Source of the DNA: Marinomonas ostreistagni
GTDB taxonomy: Bacteria > Pseudomonadota > Gammaproteobacteria > Pseudomonadales > Marinomonadaceae
Assembly (NCBI RefSeq): GCF_016888445.1
Contig: NZ_JAFEKF010000004.1
Location: 124,001 to 188,000 of the forward strand
Direction: 5' to 3'
DNA: 64,000 nucleotides
Shown here piece after piece: positions 34,843-44,013 of this stretch (positions are counted from its first letter, which is position 1; the number at the start of each line of letters is the position of its first letter). The notes under the pieces were generated by a model that was given only the letters and a program-made list of their open reading frames with translations, was not told where the DNA came from and ran no database searches. The position numbers were made by a program, and so were the translations under genes.

Positions 34843-35175
34843 TTAATTACGTCTCTCTAGCGTGATGCGGTAGATGGAATTATCCGTGTGATCAATCCAA
34901 CCCCTTTGGGTGTAGTAGCCTTTGAGGCTCACTTTGACGTCGTATCTCCCTTTAGGAAGAATCATGCCTTTTGTATATTTGGGGCCTATGTTCATGATCA
35001 TGACATTGGCGTGTGCGGGCGAAACGTCAACGACGAAAGGAAATTCATTTTGCACGGGCGCATCGGTAGCAGCGCTTGCTAGAAGGCGAGGGTTTTCAGT
35101 GACGATATCTTTGGCGACAACTGAAAACGCTAACGCGATCCAAATAAAGACAGCGTGTTTAAACTTAATTTTCAT
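34843..35175 (-). CDS. Secreted PEGA-like domain protein, first gene of unknown operon
   Basis: The 110-residue protein has an N-terminal signal/anchor helix (HAVFIWIALAFSVVA). A PEGA-like surface domain follows: VDVSPAHANVMIMNIGPKYTKGMILPKGRYDVKVSLKGY, whose 'LPxGxYxVxVxxxGY' part is typical. PEGA domains are beta-rich and usually bind cell-surface or other protein partners. Its stop codon lies 1 bp before the start of the zinc-finger membrane gene. Confidence 0.7.
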   Translation of the reverse strand: MKIKFKHAVFIWIALAFSVVAKDIVTENPRLLASAATDAPVQNEFPFVVDVSPAHANVMIMNIGPKYTKGMILPKGRYDVKVSLKGYYTQRGWIDHTDNSIYRITLERRN

Positions 35176-35553
35176 TTTTACTTTTACACCAATCCTTCAG
35201 TGGTTATGTAATCTGGCGCGGGTAAGTTCCCCAATTACCTGTTGGACCCAGATGTTGCGGGTCAATCGATAAGGTAGTGGGTGCTAAGGCCGAAAAAATT
35301 CAGGCGTTAGTGACAATAAGAAAGCTGCGTTTAGGTAGGTCGAGCATAGGCTCTAGATATGTCCTCCGTGAATGTCTGCGTCAAGTCCGTTGAGTAGTTC
35401 TGTATATTAGCAACAATCATGAAGTCAGCGAAGCACAAATGTCAGTATATTGTTGTATTTGAATCTAAAATCTTACATTTGAGGCGAACGGAAGTGTCTG
35501 TCGTGGTGCTCACTGAAGTGTCATAGTGGCCTTCCTAATAAGAATGTATTGTT
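35176..35553. other. Intergenic region, no gene seen
   Basis: 378 bp between divergent genes (PEGA operon and AraC regulator). It must hold both promoters. I find no convincing ORF, RNA gene or operator palindrome; a lone GCGTTAGTG at about 35304 is not an attC site. Confidence 0.5.
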
Positions 35554-36267
35554 ATGAAAGCTAGCTTAAGTATCCGTACCTATACCAAACGCATGAGCAG
35601 CCATGTGCATCAGGATTACAGCCAATTGGTGTTTCCGATCCAAGGCAGTATTGATATGGCGATGGCGGGGTTGAAAGGAAAGGTTTCAGTGGGCAGCTGT
35701 ATCGTGATTCGTAAGGGCGTGGAGCATGGCTTTCAGGCCGATGAGGCGTCGCGCTTTGTGGTCGCGGATATGCCTGTGTTACCGGCCGCATTGCAAGACA
35801 CGTCGATTTGCGTGTTTTCGGTGACAGCGCCGCTGCTTAGCTTTGTGCAGTTTGTCGAGAAGCAGCTGGCCAGCCAAGTAAATGAAGAGATCGAACGAGC
35901 GCAGGAACAGCTGTTTACTTTGTTGCTGGACGAGCAAGAATTATCGCGCTCGCTAGATCCGCGTATTCGCGCTGTGCAAGCTCACATTGCCGAGCGATTG
36001 GATCAACCTTTGACCGTTGCGTACTTGGCCGAGGTGGCGCATTTAAGCCCGACGCAATTTAAGAAGCTGTTTAAAGACAATCTCAATCTTTCCGTACACC
36101 AATACCTGACGCTTGAGCGTATGGCGCAAGCCAAAGCCTTGCTCACGCACACGGATTTGCCGGTGCAGCTGATCGCTGAGCGTGTCGGTTACAGTGATTT
36201 GTCGGCATTTAGTCGACGTTTTTCCAAGCACTTTGGCATGTCCCCTAGAGCCTTTTCTCAGGCTTGA
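35554..36267 (+). CDS. AraC-family transcriptional regulator with N-terminal cupin
   Basis: The 237-residue protein has a cupin-like sensing domain (SSHVHQDYSQLVFPIQGSIDMAM, around 15-90) and a C-terminal double helix-turn-helix (VAYLAEVAHLSPTQFKKLFKD and AERVGYSDLSAFSRRFSKHFGMSPRAF). Target genes are not evident; the nearest downstream gene encodes a tRNA-binding protein. It is divergent from the PEGA operon. Confidence 0.87.
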   Translation: MKASLSIRTYTKRMSSHVHQDYSQLVFPIQGSIDMAMAGLKGKVSVGSCIVIRKGVEHGFQADEASRFVVADMPVLPAALQDTSICVFSVTAPLLSFVQFVEKQLASQVNEEIERAQEQLFTLLLDEQELSRSLDPRIRAVQAHIAERLDQPLTVAYLAEVAHLSPTQFKKLFKDNLNLSVHQYLTLERMAQAKALLTHTDLPVQLIAERVGYSDLSAFSRRFSKHFGMSPRAFSQA

Positions 36268-36391
36268 TCAAATCGTCTCTTCAAACAAGTATTGCGTCTT
36301 TTTAGCCAACACAGCCCTTTGTTTCGCCATTATCATTGCTCCGGTTATGCGCTTTAAAGCGTCGTTTAAGTGAATTGATAAGAGAGTAGTT

Positions 36392-36730
36392 ATGGAACAT
36401 ATCGAGTGGAGTGATTTTCAAAAGGTCGATATTCGCGTAGGCACTATCGTCGCGGTAGACGACTTCCCTGAGGCGCGTAGGCCGGCCTATAAACTACAGG
36501 TGGATTTCGGGCCTGAACTTGGTATTAAAAAGTCCAGTGCGCAAATCACTGACTTGTACAGCAAGGAAGACTTACTCGGTAAGCAAGTGCTGGCGGTGGT
36601 GAATTTCCCGCCGAAGCAGATCGGCCCGATTATGTCTGAGTGCTTGGTAACGGGACTGCATCGACCTGATGGTTCGGTGGTGCTCTCGACCGTAGATATG
36701 GCTTTGCCCAATGGCGCTAAGTTGGCTTAA
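36392..36730 (+). CDS. tRNA-binding protein (CsaA/YgjH-like, EMAP-II-type OB fold)
   Basis: The 112-residue protein is a single tRNA-binding OB-fold domain: FQKVDIRVGTIVAVDDFPEARRPAYKLQVDFG ... QVLAVVNFPPKQIGPIMSECLVTG. It matches the CsaA family, whose Bacillus member was described as a dimeric secretion chaperone and tRNA binder. The ATG at 36392 starts the conserved MEHIEWSDFQKVDIR. Confidence 0.88.
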   Translation: MEHIEWSDFQKVDIRVGTIVAVDDFPEARRPAYKLQVDFGPELGIKKSSAQITDLYSKEDLLGKQVLAVVNFPPKQIGPIMSECLVTGLHRPDGSVVLSTVDMALPNGAKLA

Positions 36731-36888
36731 GCGCTTTTTATGCGCTAGGTCTAATTTATAAAAACTTTATACATATCTGGTTTTCAATAAAAATAAACCT
36801 ACATAACAATGGTTTACATTGACATTTCCTGAGGCTCTGGCATCGTCTCAGTGAAATTTAGTTGTAATAACATTGTAATGAGGTTTGC

Positions 36889-37749
36889 ATGAAACACGAC
36901 ACTCCCTTCAAAGCCGGTGCATGGATCGCAACGTTACTGCTTGGCTCTTCAGCGATGGCCGCTGGCCAGTCGGTTGTCGCCGATGAAGTCATTGCTAAGC
37001 AGCGTGCGGCGCTTGCGATCAGTACCCAAGGCACAGGGATGGGCCCACAATCGCCACGTGATATCGACAGCAAAGCAGGGCAAAACACTGTGGTGTTTAG
37101 CCAAGCGCCGGCCGCTACAGAGATGAATCTGTGTAACATTCATCTGCATAAAAATGCCGAGCACAAAGGTGGTGAGTTCACCACTTATGCCGGCAACGGT
37201 GATGGTCACGGCTACAACACTGGCTATAAATATTCGGGGCAGTTGAGCGCAGCAGAGCGTCAGCCGCTGGCGGCAGCCGTGTGTGATAACGGTCATAGTG
37301 CGGTGCAATCTGGCGATACCATCGAGGTGCATTATGTGTACTCGACAGCGCAAGTGCAGCCAGGTGTGACCTTGGGTGCGTGTGTCAAAAACCCTATCTT
37401 AAACCCGCAATTGCGCGTGGAAGGTCAGGTGATGGTAGCGGTGAATGATCCAGAGGCGGCCGACTTCACTGAGCTGACGCGTTTTGAGATCCGTAATCAT
37501 CGTACTCAGGCGACACAAATCCCAGCGGATACCGGCACGCCGGTGCAATACGCCGGCTCAACTACTGGCCCAAGCTTTAATGAAAAAGGCTCACCTTATC
37601 AGGTGACGTGGAGCGTGCGTCCGCAAGTGAAAAAGGTCAATATCGCTTCCCTTGGCAAGTGGTGCCAAAGCAATGTGTTTGAAGAAGATCATGCTCACGG
37701 CGTACGTAACTTGATCACCAATCCAGATCTGCTGTCTCCGATCCAGTAA
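36889..37749 (+). CDS. Delta-class carbonic anhydrase (secreted)
   Basis: The 286-residue protein has a Sec signal (SSAMAAG, cleavage near residue 25). The mature part matches the delta-carbonic-anhydrase family, better known from diatoms: GPQSPRDIDSKAGQN, MNLCNIHLHKNAEHKGGEF, the DNGHSAVQSGDTIEVHYVYS block and the CQSNVFEEDHAHGVRNL end. It would interconvert CO2 and bicarbonate in the periplasm; the metal could be zinc or cadmium. An AT-rich promoter region of 158 bp precedes it. It lies upstream of msrPQ, 68 bp away. Confidence 0.78.
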   Translation: MKHDTPFKAGAWIATLLLGSSAMAAGQSVVADEVIAKQRAALAISTQGTGMGPQSPRDIDSKAGQNTVVFSQAPAATEMNLCNIHLHKNAEHKGGEFTTYAGNGDGHGYNTGYKYSGQLSAAERQPLAAAVCDNGHSAVQSGDTIEVHYVYSTAQVQPGVTLGACVKNPILNPQLRVEGQVMVAVNDPEAADFTELTRFEIRNHRTQATQIPADTGTPVQYAGSTTGPSFNEKGSPYQVTWSVRPQVKKVNIASLGKWCQSNVFEEDHAHGVRNLITNPDLLSPIQ

Positions 37750-37817
37750 TGTTGCTAGGTAAGTTCGGGAACCAGTGCTAGTTTAAAGGGTCCATTCTCT
37801 ATACAGAGGAGAAGCCC

Positions 37818-38807
37818 ATGCTGATCAAACATAAGAAGCGCTCAGACTGTTCAGAACATGAAGTCACCGATCAAGCGGTGTACCTTAATCGTCGTCAGTT
37901 TATGAAAGTGACTGGCGGCGCAGCCCTAGGGCTTGGCTTTGGCAATGCCTTTGCCGCGTTGCAATCGGGCAATCCCTTAGCGCCGCCGGCACCTTGGCAG
38001 GCGGCCTTTAACAACATCCGCGAAACCGCTTACGGCCAAGGCGAAAAACCTGCGCCCTATGATGTGGCTACGACTTACAATAACTTCTATGAATTTGGCT
38101 ATGGCAAAGATGACCCTGCTAAGCGCTCCGGTAGCTTAGAAACACGCCCTTGGAGCATCGCTGTCGAAGGCGAAGCCGATGTCACTGGCGTGTTTGATCT
38201 AGACGACATCATCAAAGAAGCCTTATTAGAAGAACGCATTTATCGCTTACGCTGTGTCGAGGCGTGGTCGATGGTGATCCCTTGGGTGGGCATTCCGCTG
38301 GCTGACGTATTGAAGAAATTCAAACCGACCTCTAAAGCCAAATACGTTTACTTTGAAACCCTACACGATCCCGCGCAAATGCCGGGACAGCGCCGCAGCT
38401 CAATTGATTGGCCGTACCGTGAAGGCCTGCGTATGGACGAAGCGATGAACCCTTTGGCGCTACTAAGTGTGGGCATGTATGGCAGCATCTTACCGAATCA
38501 AAATGGCGCTCCCGTGCGTTTAGTGGTGCCTTGGAAGTACGGCTTTAAAAGCATCAAATCGATCGTCAAAATTCGCTTTGTTGAGAAGCAACCGACGTCC
38601 ACTTGGATGGACCTAGCCCCTAACGAATATGGTTTTTATGCCAATGTGAACCCAGAGGTCGATCATCCGCGCTGGTCACAAAAAGAAGAGCGCCGTTTAC
38701 CCAGTGGCGTGTTTTTGCCCAATGTGATCGAAACGCAGATGTTTAACGGCTACCAAGAAGAAGTTGCCAGTCTGTATAACGGCATGGACCTTAAGAGACA
38801 GTTTTAA
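37818..38807 (+). CDS. msrP: Protein-methionine-sulfoxide reductase catalytic subunit (molybdopterin)
   Basis: The 329-residue protein has a Tat signal ([19 protein letters not shown]) and the sulfite-oxidase fold with the Mo-coordinating Cys in [15 protein letters not shown]. It repairs oxidised methionines in periplasmic proteins, using electrons from MsrQ, which is encoded immediately downstream. The start at 37818 has GAGGAGAAGCCC upstream. Length and motifs match YedY/MsrP. Confidence 0.92.
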   Translation: MLIKHKKRSDCSEHEVTDQAVYLNRRQFMKVTGGAALGLGFGNAFAALQSGNPLAPPAPWQAAFNNIRETAYGQGEKPAPYDVATTYNNFYEFGYGKDDPAKRSGSLETRPWSIAVEGEADVTGVFDLDDIIKEALLEERIYRLRCVEAWSMVIPWVGIPLADVLKKFKPTSKAKYVYFETLHDPAQMPGQRRSSIDWPYREGLRMDEAMNPLALLSVGMYGSILPNQNGAPVRLVVPWKYGFKSIKSIVKIRFVEKQPTSTWMDLAPNEYGFYANVNPEVDHPRWSQKEERRLPSGVFLPNVIETQMFNGYQEEVASLYNGMDLKRQF

Positions 38808-38811
38808 CGCT

Positions 38812-39399
38812 ATGGCATTTTGGGATCGTAAAGAAAAACCCCTCGTCTTAATCGTCTTTTTGCTACCGTTTGCGTGGATGCTGGGTAGTTTGCTGATGGG
38901 GCAGTACTTTCCGGACCCAGGCAAATTATTGATGCGCTTGAGCGGCATTTGGGCTTGTGTGTTTATGGCCGCGGCGCTATCCGTGACCCCACTTATGCAG
39001 TTCAAACGCTTCAAAGTTTTGACGCGTTATCGGCGCTTTGTCGGGCTGTCGGCGTTTTTCTATGCTCTGCTGCACTTAGTGATTTATCTAGTGTTATTTG
39101 CTGGACTAAGCTGGCGCTGGATTCGCACCGACTTGGTTGAAAAGCCCTATATCTACGCCGGTGTGCTGGCCTTGGTGATTTTATTGGCCTTGGCCCTAAC
39201 CAGTACCAAAAACATGATGAAGCGATTAGGGCGCAACTGGAAACGCCTGCACCGACTGGTGTATTTGGCAGCAATTGCGATCGTGTTACACCTTTGGTGG
39301 CAGGTCAAAAGCGATACCTCATTGGCGCTGATCTTTTCTGCTGTTTTCGCGTTGCTATTGGGCTACCGACTGTGGCGCAAACGTAAGGCGAAAAGATAG
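38812..39399 (+). CDS. msrQ: Haem-binding membrane subunit MsrQ
   Basis: The 195-residue protein has about six transmembrane helices with haem-ligand histidines (FFYALLHLVIYLVLF, NWKRLHRLVYLAAIAIVLHLWW), the MsrQ/YedZ type of the ferric-reductase-like family. It passes electrons from the quinone pool to MsrP. I start at the ATG at 38812 (MAFWDRKEKP), 4 bp after the msrP stop; an upstream ATG lies inside msrP. Confidence 0.9.
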   Translation: MAFWDRKEKPLVLIVFLLPFAWMLGSLLMGQYFPDPGKLLMRLSGIWACVFMAAALSVTPLMQFKRFKVLTRYRRFVGLSAFFYALLHLVIYLVLFAGLSWRWIRTDLVEKPYIYAGVLALVILLALALTSTKNMMKRLGRNWKRLHRLVYLAAIAIVLHLWWQVKSDTSLALIFSAVFALLLGYRLWRKRKAKR

Positions 39400-39401
39400 G
39401 A

Positions 39402-40559
39402 TTAGTCAGTAGTGAAATCCGTGAGCCATTTTTCAAGTTGTTCTGAGGTAAGCGGTTTGGCAAATAAATACCCCTGAAACACTTGGTAGCCGTAAGATTC
39501 TAATAACTCAAGCTGCTCTTTGGTTTCGACGCCTTCCGCAATCACGACTAAATCCAAGCTTTTACCTAGTAATAATATCGAGATACTAATTTCTTGGTAG
39601 AGCGTATCAGGAAGCTGGAAAACAAATGAACGGTCTAGTTTAAGCTGTGAAATCGGGAATTTGGCGAGACGATTAAAATTAGAAAAGCCCATGCCAAAAT
39701 CATCTAAGGAAATATTAAACCCTGCCTCTTGTAAGGTGAGGAGCACATCAAATGTGGGCTCCGAGTTTTGTATTTTTTGGCCTTCGGTGATTTCTATGGT
39801 TAATGTATTGGGCGGGATTTGGTGTCGTTGAGTAATCGCTAATATATCACTGCACAAAGCGGGATAGTTAAAACTCGTCGGGGAAAAGTTGACCGCTAGC
39901 ATCGGAATGTTGAGGCCTTTCTCGCGCCATTCGGCAAACTGCTGACACGCTTTATCAAATACCCATAGATCGAGCATAGCAATAAAGTTGTATTGCTCGG
40001 CGAGCGCGACAAAGACATCGGGGCTGATGAATTCACCGTTGCTGCGTTGCCACCTTGCTAAGGTCTCGATGCCGTACAATTGCTGTGTTTTCGTGTCTAG
40101 CTGTGGTTGGTAACACAAGGATAACTTGTCGTTTTCAAGATCAACGATCAGTTCTTCCAATAGTGATTTTGAGCTGTTTTCAAGCGCGCAATCAGGGCTT
40201 GAGTCGTCTTTGATCTCACGGATGAGCAGATAGTTTTGCTCAGCGATGGCCACTTCTTCGGCCTTCAATCTTAGCGAGAGACATTTACCTTGATGAGTGT
40301 TTACCAGCAGATCAATGGTCTTACCAACCAGCGTTTTAAATTCACTTAGTAACAGCGTGCGCTTTTCGGATTCGAGCCAAAAACAATCAAAAGGCGGGAA
40401 GTAACGTTTTAGAGAATCGGAATATACTGCTTGCAAGGTTTCATTACAAAACACCACCTGATCGTTACGGTCTAATACAAGAAAGCATCCATCTGTTTCT
40501 TGTAACTTACGCCATTGAGGATCAGAATTTTCACTATTACTTAACATCAATATATCCAT
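39402..40559 (-). CDS. PAS-EAL cyclic-di-GMP phosphodiesterase
   Basis: The 385-residue soluble protein has an N-terminal PAS-like domain (about 15-115) and an EAL domain (about 130-380). The signature reads YGIETLARW (ETL in place of EAL, an accepted variant). Other catalytic parts are intact: NFSPTSFNYP, EITEG, LDDFGMGFSN, QLKLDRSF and VVIAEGVETKEQLE. It should hydrolyse c-di-GMP to pGpG. No GGDEF domain is attached. It is convergent with msrQ, with a 2-bp gap. Confidence 0.88.
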   Translation of the reverse strand: MDILMLSNSENSDPQWRKLQETDGCFLVLDRNDQVVFCNETLQAVYSDSLKRYFPPFDCFWLESEKRTLLLSEFKTLVGKTIDLLVNTHQGKCLSLRLKAEEVAIAEQNYLLIREIKDDSSPDCALENSSKSLLEELIVDLENDKLSLCYQPQLDTKTQQLYGIETLARWQRSNGEFISPDVFVALAEQYNFIAMLDLWVFDKACQQFAEWREKGLNIPMLAVNFSPTSFNYPALCSDILAITQRHQIPPNTLTIEITEGQKIQNSEPTFDVLLTLQEAGFNISLDDFGMGFSNFNRLAKFPISQLKLDRSFVFQLPDTLYQEISISILLLGKSLDLVVIAEGVETKEQLELLESYGYQVFQGYLFAKPLTSEQLEKWLTDFTTD

Positions 40560-40727
40560 CTAAGTGTTTGACGCTACGCTCAAAACCTCATCTGAGGTCA
40601 AATTCCACGCACTAAATAAACACCGTGGATAATCAATATTTCCAATATTGCCAAAGGGGCAAAAAATGTCAACTAATTTGCCTTGGTGGTTTTGTCGAGC
40701 GGACGAGAAAGTACGGATAATCCAGCT

Positions 40728-41141
40728 ATGAATATTGGTTACGTTATCAAAGTTTTGCGTAAACAGCGCAAACTCACGCAAGAACAAATCGCACTGGACG
40801 CCGAGATTGCCACCAGCAATGTATCTCGTATCGAGAAAGGACTTCGACAACCTTCGCAAGCGGTATTACAGAAAATCTCCAAAGCCCTGGATACGTCTCC
40901 TGCCGTGCTTTATGCCGCCTGTGAATTGCCTCATGCTAGCATTCCAGATTTCCTTGAAAACGAGCAGCGCAAAGCTTGGGGCGATGCTGATCAAGATGAT
41001 CTACACGCGGATATGCATACATTTATGCAGTTGTTCCAAGAACTAACGCCTAAGCACAAAAGCTTATTGTTTGAGCAACTAAAAGCCTTACACCGCTGGC
41101 AAACCATCGCCGAGCTTGGTTCGGATGGTCAGTACTCCTAA
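40728..41141 (+). CDS. XRE-family transcriptional regulator
   Basis: The 137-residue protein has an N-terminal HTH_XRE domain (IKVLRKQRKLTQEQIALDAEIATSNVSRIEKG, residues ~6-38) and a helical C-terminal region of unknown role. Targets are unknown. The ATG at 40728 begins the HTH domain; the frame extends 15 codons upstream without support. It is divergent from the EAL gene and convergent with the GH114 gene. Confidence 0.82.
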   Translation: MNIGYVIKVLRKQRKLTQEQIALDAEIATSNVSRIEKGLRQPSQAVLQKISKALDTSPAVLYAACELPHASIPDFLENEQRKAWGDADQDDLHADMHTFMQLFQELTPKHKSLLFEQLKALHRWQTIAELGSDGQYS

Positions 41142-41181
41142 GTCACACTTAGGACAGAGTTTTGATCTGCTTTTGACACAG

Positions 41182-41943
41182 TTAAGGGCAGGTTTGGCGT
41201 AAGCTGTCATCTAGCTCTATGGGTAGTCGCAAAGTGCTAAAGCCCATGGAGCGAGCTGCTTGGCACAGGTTGCTGCGGAGTTGGTATTCGGCATGGAATA
41301 CGGCTTTGCCTTGCTCAATAAAAGGCTTCAGCGCGTCACACTCTTGGTACTCTAAGCACTGCTCATTCACGGCAAAGTCAAACTCATCGACCAGCTCAGG
41401 CACAAGCCCCAGACTGTTTTTTAGGCCAATGCTAAGCTTTAAAATATGCGCACTTTGTGCCAAGAAGCGATTGTAGGTGATTTGATCGTCAGCACTTAGA
41501 GCAAAGCCAGTGGTATTTTGATAGCCATCTACATTATCTGGCTCTACGCCATTACAGCCTTTTTGCGCCGCTAGCTTTAGACGATTTTGCATGGTGCGCC
41601 ACACTTGCTTATCGCGAATGTCTAACCAACGCTCACCCGCCCAACCATCTAATGGCTTGCCAATCGCACTGGTTGGGATCGCTTTAATGTCTGTGCGCCA
41701 ATCTTCCAAAGACCCCGCTGAAAAGTAACAAATCACCTTACGGCCTTGCTGCTGCAGCGATTGGATCTGCTGAGTTGAAGTATCAAACAAATCTACATCA
41801 TACACCTCGACATCGTAGCCTGTGTTCAGCTCACCCTGCAGCTGCCACTGCCAAGTCGTACCGACACTTGGCTGATACCAAGTCGGCGCCGCACCGGCAC
41901 CCGTCGCCACCAAAGTCATACTTAAAAGAAGAGATCGAATCAT
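41182..41943 (-). CDS. Secreted endo-alpha-1,4-polygalactosaminidase-like protein (GH114)
   Basis: The 253-residue protein has a signal peptide (MIRSLLLSMTLVATGAGAA) and a TIM-barrel with GH114 landmarks: YDVDLFDTS, QGRKVICYFSAGSLEDWR, WLDIRD, GCNGVEPDNVDGYQN, and NEQCLEYQECD at the probable second acidic site. The family cleaves galactosaminogalactan-type polymers and is widespread, mostly uncharacterised, in bacteria. I start at the ATG at 41943; the long upstream extension of the frame runs through the hairpin repeats and is not protein-like. Confidence 0.83.
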   Translation of the reverse strand: MIRSLLLSMTLVATGAGAAPTWYQPSVGTTWQWQLQGELNTGYDVEVYDVDLFDTSTQQIQSLQQQGRKVICYFSAGSLEDWRTDIKAIPTSAIGKPLDGWAGERWLDIRDKQVWRTMQNRLKLAAQKGCNGVEPDNVDGYQNTTGFALSADDQITYNRFLAQSAHILKLSIGLKNSLGLVPELVDEFDFAVNEQCLEYQECDALKPFIEQGKAVFHAEYQLRSNLCQAARSMGFSTLRLPIELDDSLRQTCP

Positions 41944-42016
41944 AGAGACTGTCTGTTTGATAAAGAAAAGACATTCGCAGAATAGTGCCGACCTTGCAAT
42001 CTTATTAAAGCGATCT

Positions 42017-42098
42017 CTTGTACGAGCGAAATCCTTTCGCGATAAGACCCGTAGCCTAGCGAGATCCCTTGTACGAGCGGAATCCTTTCCGCGATAAG
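42017..42098 (+). repeat. Two REP-like hairpin repeats, 51 bp apart
   Basis: TTGTACGAGCGAAATCC-TTTCGCGATAAG (from 42018) and TTGTACGAGCGGAATCC-TTTCCGCGATAAG (from 42069) each fold as a stem: GCGAAA/TTTCGC and GCGGAA/TTCCGC. They share the opening TTGTACGAGCG and the hairpin-GCGAT plan with the four 134-bp repeats at 17790-18310. They lie in the 411-bp gap before the HerA gene. Confidence 0.85.
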
Positions 42099-42141
42099 CC
42101 CCGCAGTCTAGAGGAAGTATCGATGTAGCAGCCGATGGTCC

Positions 42142-42230
42142 TAGATCAACAACACCTAGCTTTTGGTCTAAGTGAGTGCACTTCTGCATTGGGCAAGGCA
42201 CTGAAATGAGGTATTGTCAGGATAGTCAGC
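42142..42230 (+). repeat. ~90-bp noncoding segment, copy 2
   Basis: AGATCAACAACACC ... TTTTGGTCTAAGTGAG ... CATTGGGCAAGGCACTG ... TATTGTCAG pairs with the copy at 18352-18440 in the same order and orientation, again just downstream of the hairpin repeats. After it the sequence becomes markedly AT-rich up to the HerA gene. Confidence 0.55.
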
Positions 42231-42354
42231 AAACAAGGTGCGGCATGCGTAGTTTATTAGTTAAATTCGCAGAGGTACTATTGGGCTGTTAAATGAATTT
42301 TCACATTATGGTTTTCAAGATTCGATCAATAATCTAGCAAAAGGAAGTGGTAAG

Positions 42355-44013
42355 TTGACAATAACATTAAGAGAAGATTCTTTAAAGTTTGGTAAGATTA
42401 AAGAGGTTGATGGGACCGCAATTTCACTTCACGCAGATTTTTTAGAGCGTGAGTTTAAAGATATAAAGTATTGTGCTGAAGTTGGCGCTTATGTTAACTG
42501 TGGTGGAGCACATGGAAATACAATTTGTACAATAAGCAAGGTTCAGATAACAGAAATAGAAAAAACAAAAAGAGCTAAAGATGGAAGTGGGTTCGAAATA
42601 GTTAGAGAAGAGAGAAAAGTGGTAACACTTTCTATATTAGGTTGTGCTATCAATGGTAAGTTTAATCGAGGTGCTAAGCGACTTCCTACAATAAATTGTG
42701 AAACATACTTTCTTACTAGTGATCAAGTAAACCAATTAATAGGTATAGATCTAGAAGAAGATAAAGAACATTTTTGTGTTACTGATGTAAGGGAGGATGA
42801 TCAAACTTATTTAAACTTAGATAAGTTGATGGGCCGGCATACTGCTATATTAGGAACGACTGGAAGCGGGAAAAGTTGTACTGTTGCTTCGATTGTACAA
42901 TCTATACTATCGAGTTATCAGTGCCCTAGAATATTGTTTTTTGATATTCACAATGAATATCCTTCAGCATTTGGTTATAATGATGAAGCCCCAAGTGAAG
43001 ATTTTAAAATTAAGACAAATTCAATTCCATGGAGTGGTTTTAGACTTCCATACTGGTTTTTAGATTTGGAAGAGTTTTTTGGTGTTTATAATCTTGAGCC
43101 TGGATCTAATCAAAAAGCAATAATAAAGAGGCTTATAACGAAGCAAAAAGAGATAGAAGCTAAAAAGCAAAAAATTGATGATATAGTTGTTTCAGCAGAT
43201 ACGCCTATTTTTTTTAGTATTGATAAACTTTTAGATGAAATAGAGTCTGAAAAGGAATCTCAAGGTAGTGCTGCTAACAAGAAGCCATATGAAAGTATTG
43301 CTCTTAAAATTCAAGCAATACGTCAGGACTCACGATACTCATTTCTTCACCGAAATATTGAAGATGAAACTTCAATAGTTGAATATTTTGAGTTAATTTT
43401 AGGGTTGTCTGAATCTGATAAATATTTAAATATATTGGATTTAAGTGGCTTGCCAGCAGAAGTGAGAGCTGTTTGTGTTGGTGTTATATCACGGTTATGT
43501 TTCGATTTTAAATATTGGGATCTAGATCCTGAAAATATTCCTCTAAACTTAATACTAGAAGAAGCTCACACTTATATTCCAGAAGATAGCGACTCGAAGT
43601 TCAATATTGCTAAAGAGCGGGTTGAAAGAATTGCTAAAGAAGGTCGTAAGTACGGTATAGGCTTGACAGTTGTAACTCAACGTCCGTCAAATGTTTCTAC
43701 AACAGTTTTATCGCAATGTGGTACATATATCGCGCTCCGACTTACCAATGATTTAGATCAAAACAAGATTAAAAGGTTGCTGCCAGATACATTGGCGGGT
43801 CAGGTTGACTTCTTACCTAGCCTTCGAGACGGTGAGGCATTTGTTTCTGGAGACTCAATTAATTTACCGAGAAAAGTTCAATTTAGGGTGCCTAACCCAA
43901 TGCCTAGAAGTAATGACGTCAGATATCATAATTCTTGGAAATTAGGTAAGCCGGAAAACTATTCATTGAGAGCCTTAGTGGATTCTTGGCACAAGCAGGA
44001 AAAATCTAAATGA
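42355..44013 (+). CDS. HerA-like hexameric ATPase (HerA-OLD pair, gene 1)
   Basis: The 552-residue protein has a HAS-barrel-like N-terminus (about 1-150) and a FtsK/HerA ATPase core. Visible motifs are Walker A GTTGSGKS (167-174), the HerA motif FFDIHNEYP (195-203), Walker B LILEEAH (399-405), the TQRPS sensor (441-445) and the late RLTNDLDQN. HerA rings translocate DNA and usually work with a nuclease encoded next door. The start is TTG at 42355, well spaced from AAGGAAG; there is no other start before residue ~159. The 3' end overlaps the next gene by 4 bp (ATGA). Very AT-rich codons mark it as acquired. Confidence 0.87.
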   Translation: MTITLREDSLKFGKIKEVDGTAISLHADFLEREFKDIKYCAEVGAYVNCGGAHGNTICTISKVQITEIEKTKRAKDGSGFEIVREERKVVTLSILGCAINGKFNRGAKRLPTINCETYFLTSDQVNQLIGIDLEEDKEHFCVTDVREDDQTYLNLDKLMGRHTAILGTTGSGKSCTVASIVQSILSSYQCPRILFFDIHNEYPSAFGYNDEAPSEDFKIKTNSIPWSGFRLPYWFLDLEEFFGVYNLEPGSNQKAIIKRLITKQKEIEAKKQKIDDIVVSADTPIFFSIDKLLDEIESEKESQGSAANKKPYESIALKIQAIRQDSRYSFLHRNIEDETSIVEYFELILGLSESDKYLNILDLSGLPAEVRAVCVGVISRLCFDFKYWDLDPENIPLNLILEEAHTYIPEDSDSKFNIAKERVERIAKEGRKYGIGLTVVTQRPSNVSTTVLSQCGTYIALRLTNDLDQNKIKRLLPDTLAGQVDFLPSLRDGEAFVSGDSINLPRKVQFRVPNPMPRSNDVRYHNSWKLGKPENYSLRALVDSWHKQEKSK

